A stretch of DNA of 64,000 nt from Cymodocea nodosa (Eukaryota; Streptophyta; Magnoliopsida; Alismatales; Cymodoceaceae), in NCBI GenBank assembly GCA_036874045.1, contig JAZBRI010000004.1, positions 2,852,001 to 2,916,000 of the forward strand, in the 5' to 3' direction. Made by a program: the position numbers and the translations under genes. Each line of letters begins with the position of its first letter. Position 1 is the stretch's first letter. Shown piece by piece: positions 50,801 through 59,800 of the stretch. The notes under the pieces are model-generated. The model searched no databases, had not been told where the DNA came from, and saw only the letters and a list, made by a program, of their open reading frames with translations.

Positions 50801-53800
50801 TTTCCCCCTTTAAAAAACAATTAAACAAAGGGATGCATCTAGGAAAGCTAGAGGTACCAATAAAAATACTTTTCTGTTTTTGCATTGTCTCTTCTTGGGT
50901 TTGATGTTCTTCTCTCAATTCCTCTACTCTCCTTCTCCAATCTACTCTAGACTTCATTGGATGGTTTTCCAACTCCTTTTCTTATGTTCCATGATACATA
51001 ATCTTCCTATTCCTCGGGAGCAAGTCTTACGTTAATGAAACCTTGTTTTCTTAGGTTAGATCTATGATTTTACTGTGTATTTGCTATTTTATTCTTACCA
51101 TTTAAATTTTCTTTTTCAAATGATATTTGAGAACTTGAAACCCCCCCTCACCTATTAGTACCCTTAGTGAGGTGATTGGCGGTGGAAGGCTAAATTCTCA
51201 ACAATAAACTTTTCCAATTTTAGAGTTTTTTCTGGTTTTTCTTGAAATTTTTGTATTTTCAAGGATTTCAAGATGATTGAATAGATGTTGTCTAAAATTA
51301 GTTGTATCATATAGATCTGACGTAATAATTGGAGAAATTTTTTAATTTTCTGATTTACTTTGTATTTTGTAATTTCGCTTATTTCTAACTGAAATTGAAT
51401 TGATATTGTTTAAAGACTTAAGATTATTTTGTGACACCGTGTCGCCCAAAAACATGGAAATGATTTTGAACAACCAAAACACTCAGCATAATATTGAGCA
51501 TTCTATGTATTAAACTATAAGATTAGTACTTTACCATGAAATTATTATTTCTGAGCATTTGTTATCAATCTTGGGGTTCCTTTTTCATGTACACCAATAT
51601 TGATATTGACTATAAATAATAATTTATTTATAATAAATGCCTAAAATTAAATTTAGTTGATACTTCCAATTTTCCATGGAATACTTGGTATGCCTTTTTT
51701 CTGTTAGACCAACGATCTGGTACCAATAATGAATAGTGGTAGATGATATAATTTATTTGGAAGAATTCTGCCATGATTCCATTGGAATTTCATCAGTGGA
51801 CAATGTGAAGAAACTCAATATCTAGTTTGATCCATGATTATGAAATCTATCCATTGAATTAACAAGAAAGTTTTTGAATCTAAAATTTTGAACATAAGAT
51901 AAATTAACCCTTTTTCATGTATTAATTATGTAGGTGTTACTTGGACGAGCATCAAGAGATTCAGATGTTGATATCGACCTAAGAAAAGAATTTTCAACAA
52001 ATAAAATATCTCGTCATCAGGTGAAATTTCCTAAGATTCTATGCTAATGTGAGCATTTGTTCTTTTTAAGCTAGCATTTGCAAATTGCAATGCTTCAAAA
52101 ACGTTTGCTTTGCAAGTATTGAACTTGTTGGAGAGTTGACATTGCTTATATGCTCTACATTTTTAAGTAAAAATTTAAATTGGGAGGTTATTTCTACTAT
52201 TAATATACAAGCCATCCATGTGGTCATATACACATAGACTAGTAGTGAGAAATTATAGCATGTGCCTCTTTATGTTTGAACATTCATCGAGGAATGGTGC
52301 TGAATTTTTCCTAGTTTATCTTTATTGTATTCTTCATGGGTTCTAACTATAGAGCTAGAGATATTTTATTGACCATAAAGATGTGAGAATTGGGGTTAGG
52401 GTGAGCACCTTCTTCGTTTCTTGCCATGCCTCATCACACATTCTCTTTACCAGTTGCCATTCCCATTGAAGCATCATATGGAAACATTGTTCTGGTGGAC
52501 GTTGATGCAGGCTGCCTTACTCTCTCCATTACTATCTTGGCTCATCATGGCTCACCTATGATCCCCTAAATATACCATTATTCTAAATAAGTGAATGCAA
52601 CCCATAATCTGCTTCCTCTTCAGGTTAAGATCAATTGACATGGGATCTCAAAGGTTCTCATCTTGATTGGGATCTCAAAGGTTCTCATCTTGATCAAAAG
52701 ACATCATGCCTCTAGGTTGAAACCTCTAGAGATAAAGTGATGAACCTCCCCCCAACAAATGACGATCCAACATGAGTAGCAAAGGTTTCTTCCCCCCATA
52801 GGTCTAATGCTAGACCCAGCAGATGAATCCATCTTCTCTCACAATGTGGAGTCCTCCAAGTTTGCACCACCACCACTACCATATGATCTAGTTTTTGCCT
52901 ACCAAGAAGGTACCTTCGTAAAATTTACTCCTGCCAGTAAGTTTTTGACATTTAACAATAAATTCTTCCCTATATTAATCTCTTGATCCACCATGATAAT
53001 TTCACCTTCAATTTGTTGTTCAACTATCTTGCAAATGTGCCAACATCATTGGGGCTTGACAAACAAGACATTTCAAAAGATATCCCCTTAGGTGGGTGCT
53101 CTCTAGCTCTACACCTATTTGAATTACCTGTGTTTGCAAAAAGCTGGGGTTTGGACCATGTGTCCATTCACTTGCTGGGGAGACTTCCCTAATAGGATTG
53201 GCATATTGATGTTTTCCACACCCAACCTTCTTAGGGTTCGTTTGTGCATATTTTCTATTGGAAAATGAAATGATAGGAAATGAAAATGGTAGGAAATGAT
53301 AGGAAATATAAGGTCGTTTGTGCATGAGAGAAAATGATCGGAAAGCAAAATATGAGATGTTTATGTAATTGTAGGAAATAATAGAAAATGTATTATTAAA
53401 TAATTTTTAAAATATTAAATAATAAATTAAAATAATAATTTGACAAAAATTACAACTAACTTGATAAAAATGATACAAAATTAAAAATTTAATAATTTTT
53501 TAAAAATTAAATAATAAATAATAACTATTATATTTGAAAAGTAATATTTTAAATATTATAGTATATATTAATATTTCATTAAATATAGATGTAACATGCG
53601 AAATAATATATTTGTAATTAACATAAATAATGTTGTTCATTATAATCTAAATTTTTTCAGAAATAATATGTTAATGTATTATTTAATATTATTAAGTTGT
53701 GTTGGAATTAATGTTATTTAACATATTATTAAGTTGTTGAATATCTTAATATATTATTTATTCTTATAACATTAATGTTATTATATTTTAATGTATTATA

Positions 53801-56800
53801 ATCTAGTATCATTTTTCAACATTATTTTTTATTTTAATCTATTCTAATTATAATATGTTGTTATTTATTTATTATTATAATTATACTTCTATATATCATG
53901 TTAATGTTATTATTTTAATGTATTATAATTATAATATGTTATTTATTATTGTAATTATAATTATTATATTTTAATTTATTATAATTATATATTATTTATT
54001 ATATTATAAGTCTATATCATTTCTCATTGTTTTCGAAAGGGTGAGGTAAGAAATGTCAAGAAACGTTTTCTTTAATATGGAAGGAAATAGTGGGAAATCA
54101 TATCTTCTTGTTTCTATTGACAAACACAATAAATGATGGGAAAAGTTTTCCCACTGTTTCTTTTCTCTCTATTTCTTGTTATTTTCGATTGCACAAACCC
54201 CCTCTTAATGTCACAATTTTTTCCCTTGTCTCCTTAGGTGGGGCTCTCAAATTGTAATGCTCCACACCCATTTGAATCACTAGAGTTTGTAGCAAGATCT
54301 AGTTTAGACCATGTCAATTTTCCTATTGGCATGACCACCTTTGTAGAATTGCCATGTTCAATTGTTGATGCCTTTCACAACCAACCTTGTTGGTGTCATA
54401 TTTGTCTCCCTTGCATCTAGTTCTCTTGGACCATAAATATATCACCATGTCTCTACACAGACACAACCCTTATGGGCATAACCAGGATATTGGAGACATT
54501 GGTGTGGAGACTACCACTTGTTTCTTCCCCTCCCTGTTCTCCCCATCCTACTCATCGGAAACCACCTTCTTCCCCTTCTCAACCATGATGTACTATCTTA
54601 AGGATCTAACATGGTTAAATATGTAATAAAAGCCTAATCAATTACATTTGATGGGATTTGAATTCATCCTAGATTATCTTGAATGAAAGACTCCAAATAA
54701 ATTAGTCATTCTTCTACTTTTTTGTCAAATATTGCTTTCATTTGTTCTATTGCTCTATCTATACAATTCATACTTATCATTTATGTGATTTTTTTTTGCA
54801 CTTGAAGAAGTATTCCATAACTTTACAAGGAACATAGAATTGTTGGATTTGATTATGTATTTAGATATATGGATCCTAGGATCCATTTATGTATTTGTAC
54901 CCAACATTCGTTTTACATTGAGACTGAGAGAGAAAGGGTAATGAGTGAAATTTATAAATAGGGAAGAAGAGTAGAATTTTTTTCATTACTCATATTTATT
55001 CAATCTTCTCTCTTTCTTTTACAAAACACAAGTTTATCTTTCATACTTCAGCTTTTTTCAATAGTTTAACTCTCAAGTCAAATTTTTTGCAAAAATGACA
55101 TAACTTCAATGAGTTCAATTTTAATAGTGTTGTCGATGACAATTTTTAGTAGAAACAACAATACTCTTAGGTTGAAATTATGGAAGGTAAAACATCAACT
55201 TTAACTAATGTTGCTAAATTAAGAAGAAGATTAAATTTATGGTTGAAATTCACAATAAAGATGAAAGTCCTAGAAGATGGTAATATAGTGCAAATGATTT
55301 ATTACAACATTTGTAATGTAGACTTTGTTAGGACCCTAGTATTTTGATAATGCAAAAACCTATGTGAGGAAACCAAATTGTATTTCACAGATATGATAGC
55401 TCAGCAAAAGATCAGAAAACAGACGAATAAATGGAGAAAGTTTCAGAAGATACTGCTATAGAGCTATAGGAAAATCGAACAATTACAAGTCTAAATATCC
55501 GAAGAGCAAGTTTAAAGCAACAGCAATACTATCGAATAGTTAGAAGAATAACTATCCGAAATTATAAAGCCTTCGGAGAGTTATGAAAGGCAATTGGTTG
55601 AATGATCGGAGAGTTAAGGAGTTAATTATCCGAAAGCAAAAGGAAAATCGAAAAGTTAGAAAGGCTAACTATCCGAAACTTAAGTCATTCAATTAACCAC
55701 GTGCAGAAATTCAGAACAGAAGCTTAAAAGATTTTTCGTAGAGTTAGGAAGATAATTATCCGACTTTTTTGGTGAGTTACAGGTATAACTTTTCGGAACT
55801 TAAGTTATACTATTACGCACGTGCAGAATGGAGAAGACGGCAGTTAAAAGCTTAAAAGGAAAAATCGGAGAGTTAGATAACTATCCGAAATTTCAAGAGA
55901 GTTTCGGTGAGTTACAGTTTAACTATTCGAAACTTAAGTCATTGAATTTTCTACGTGCAGAAATCCAAACAGAAGCTTAAAAGAAAAATCGAAAAGTTAC
56001 TGGAGATAACTATCTGAAATCTTGAAGCGTTTCGGTGAGTTACAAGTATAACCATTCGAAACTTAAGTCAATCTTTTATGCACGTGTTGAATTGAAGTAA
56101 TCGGAAACTTAACAGAGGGTTACTATAGCTAACTATCCGATAGTTAAGTAACAGTTTGGTAAGTTACAGCTACAAGTATCCGATTGAATGATAGCTTGTA
56201 TTGTATGATCTGGAATCCTACATGGTAGAAAGACTTAAGTGATCTTTCGGTGAGTTACAAACATTCTTCGAAGAGTTACACAACTAACTATCCGAAAGGT
56301 TAAGAAAATCAGAAGGATATCTTGAAATATCTTTTTGAACGGTAACTTACCATATTTGAGATTGAAGTCAAATCAAGTACAGCAGAATAAATCCGTTGAG
56401 GAGAAAATATGATCATTGGATATTCAAGCATATATACAGTCAGATCATTCAATATTCAAAAAGAGCTTACAAGTGAGATTACAGATACAATTTCATACAG
56501 AGATACAATATACATTGCAGATCAATTACTGATATAGAAGAAAGTTCAAATTCAGTTCAACAAAGAATCGATTGAAACCTGGATTTACAAGAAGATTCTT
56601 AAAGCTCTCCATGTGCTGAAAGTCTGATCCAAGAAGGATCATTTGGTTTGTGGCTTCAACCTAAAAGTTTCATTCAATTGTTGGTTTGAGTTTCGACTTG
56701 AAAACTCAAGAGGTTGGTTTTCTGGAGTTTATACCAGAAAACTTCTGAGTGTTGGTTTTCTAAAGTTTATATCTAAAAACTTCTGAGTGTTGGTTTCTAG

Positions 56801-59800
56801 AGTTTATACCTGAAAACTTTTGAGTGTTGGTTTTCTGGAGTTTATACCTGAAAACTTCTATGTGGTTGGTTCTTGCTTCGACTTGAAAGCAAGTGTGTAA
56901 GTGTTGAGACACTTAGTGAAGCTCAAGTGACCCTTAGGGGTGGACTAACCGAGTTGGTGAACCACCTAAAATTCTCTTGTGTTTCTTACCTTTATTTTCG
57001 CTGTGCATGATATTTTTATCTGATTATTACTTGTGCAAACTAATTAATCAAATTAGTTAGTAAAGTGAAAAATAGGCTTAAATTCACACTGTTCTCCATT
57101 CACCCCTCCTTTGGTGAAGTCATTCGTTCTTAACATACTTCTCATGCAAAACTTCAAATAATACAAGTCATTTATCTAGGCATTCAGTTAGTTTCTCATT
57201 TAAAAATTTTGAAAACAATAAAATGGTTCAAACACAAATTACTTTTAATACTAAAGGTAATATATTACAATGACATTATGATCTTAGGAACGTTAGAGAA
57301 TTACATATTAAATTTATTGTTGTTCAAAATTTACTTATTAATTTTGGTGATATTCTATACTTTTAAGAATATATTCCATAAGTTTATTGTCCACAATTAA
57401 AAAAAATTTGTAGAAATACAACTAGACAAGATATTATTGAACTTTATAATAAACTTAAAATAAAATTAATTAATATAATAAGTTCTATTAACACATCTAT
57501 AGCATATATATCTAATATTTGAGATGGTAGAACTAAAGTAGAATATATTACTATTATTGTACATTTTATTGATGATAATTAGGTTTTACAAAAAAGATTA
57601 ATAGAATTTAGAAGAATAAATCATCCACGTAATGTTCAAAATATTTTTCTACTATTATGAAAATTTTTGAATTTTATGGAATTAAAGAAAAAATAAGTAG
57701 TATTACATTTGATAATGCATCTTGTAATAATGCAACTATCTCTATGTTTAAAAGTAGATTAACTCCAAATGATTTTGATTTATTTCACCAAAGATATATA
57801 TGTCACATAATTAATCTTATAGTTAAGTAGATGTTGAAGAATTAAAATCTTTTCTAGAAAATATTAAAACTACATTAACTTACATTTTATTTAGTAGTAG
57901 ACGACAACAAGAATTTAATTATGTATGTGATTCATTTGAATTACCACAAAATATTTACAATGGATGTTTCTCATAGGTAGAATTCATTATATTTAATGTT
58001 AAATAATTGTTTACTTTATCAAAAAATTATAAAAACTTATTATAATGGTAGAATAGAAGATAGTACACCACTATTAGATGAAAATGATTTTACAATAGTT
58101 AATTATTTTATTAAAATTTTAAAACTATTTTATAATGCAATAGAATATTTATTAAGAATATATTATTCTACATCTGTTTGTGCAATTCATCATTTATATA
58201 ATATTGTAAGAGTTTTTAATAATGACGATAATTATCTATTTTTTACACCTGTAGTTTTAAAAATGAAAGATTTTTTTTAAAATATTGTAATAAGATACCT
58301 CTCTTATATATATTAAGTACTTGTTTAGATCTTAGGACTAAAATAAAGGTTGTTAAAAAAGTAATAAATGCAATGCAAAATTATTTAAACGTAGAATTTA
58401 ACGTAATAATTGAAAATGTAGAAGAAAGTTTAAATAACATATTTAATATGTATGTTATAAAATATAGAACACAACAACAAATACAAAGTACATCTTATTT
58501 TTCACAACAATCATCATCATCAACAACATTTGATTATAATGTATTTATTGATGATTATAGTGCATTTAGCATAAGAAATAGGTAAGAATTAATTAATTTT
58601 AATAATACTAATCATAGCTATTTAAAAAAGATAATGCTAATTTTATAGATTTTGATGTAATAAATTGGTGAAAAATACAAAAGATACATTTCATATTTTA
58701 TCATTAATGATTAGAGAATTACTAAAAATTTCAACTTCTTCTATAGTATATGAACAAATATTTAGTATTAGTGGTAATATTAGACAATAGAAGAATAAAA
58801 TTAAAAGATAATATTTTAAAAGTATTAATATGTGTTAAAAATTAAGAGTTTGCTCATGTTCATAGACAACAATAATAAGATGACTTTACAAATGAATTTG
58901 TAAATTTAAATATTTAAATGTAATTATGTACATTAAATGTAAAAATATTTGATGTAAAATAATGTATTTTTAATTTTAATTTAGAAATAAAATAATTATT
59001 TTTACTTTATATTTATATTTATGACATGTATTTGAATGTATTGATAGATCATGGATGATGAATCATGAATGATGAATTGATGTATTTATATTAATGTGAT
59101 AAATCATGAATCATGAATGATGATTTATGTTTAATGAATGATATTTCGTTGCCTAATGTTGCATTTTTTATTTTAATATAAAATCAAAAAGGAATATAAA
59201 AGACAAATAAAAAACTTCAACTTTGATTCGACAGGTGACGACATGAGTGATACCTAACTAAAGCTTAAAATAAAATTTAAAAAAATTAAAAAACTTTGAT
59301 CAAAGCTTTGGTCAAATTAAAACAAAATTTGAAAAACTTCAATTGTATCAACTCCAACAATTAATGATTAAGACAAAATTTAAAAAAATAAAAAACTTCA
59401 GTTGTATCAAAGTTTAAAAAATAAAACTTTGATGAAGCTTAAAAGTTAAAACAAAATTTAAAAAATTTAAAAAACTTTGATTGGGCTGAATCACAACTTC
59501 AATCCAATCAATGATTAAAATAAAATTTAAAAACTTTGATTGGACCAAAACTTAAAAGTTAAAACAAAATTAGAAAACTTCGGTCCAACCATAGGTTTAA
59601 AAAAAGTTTTTTAAAAAATAAAAAAGTTTAAAAAGCAAAACTCATGGCTTGGCTTTGGTTTGACACTTTTTAGGTCGAGCCAACTTGGCTTGACCCATTG
59701 ACATCTCTACTTGTGGCTTCACTTAAACACATGGCATTGATTATTGGGACACATTCATGCTCATGGCTCGCCTCTCGTCTATTCAGATTCTTCCTACCTT

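Larger units (their letters stand above)
55110..59709 (+). mobile_element. hAT (Ac-like) DNA transposon fossil
   Basis: Translated pieces fit an Ac-like hAT transposase in order. A BED zinc-finger region is split by the inserted LTR and ends near TSHLSRHS at 57160-57190. Then come FDNASCNN followed by DFDLFHQRYICHIINLIV near 57705-57825 (the catalytic-core TDNASNN and CxxHxxNL blocks), NYFIKILKLFYNAIEYL near 58100, and LMIRELLKISTSS near 58705 leading into the C-terminal dimerisation region. Many stops and frameshifts show the gene is dead. After it comes AT-rich repetitive DNA (59200-59640) and the end TTGACCCATTGACATCTCTA, a common plant hAT terminus (reverse complement TAGAGATGTCAATGGG). 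The left terminus was not found and may be deleted. Confidence 0.75.
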
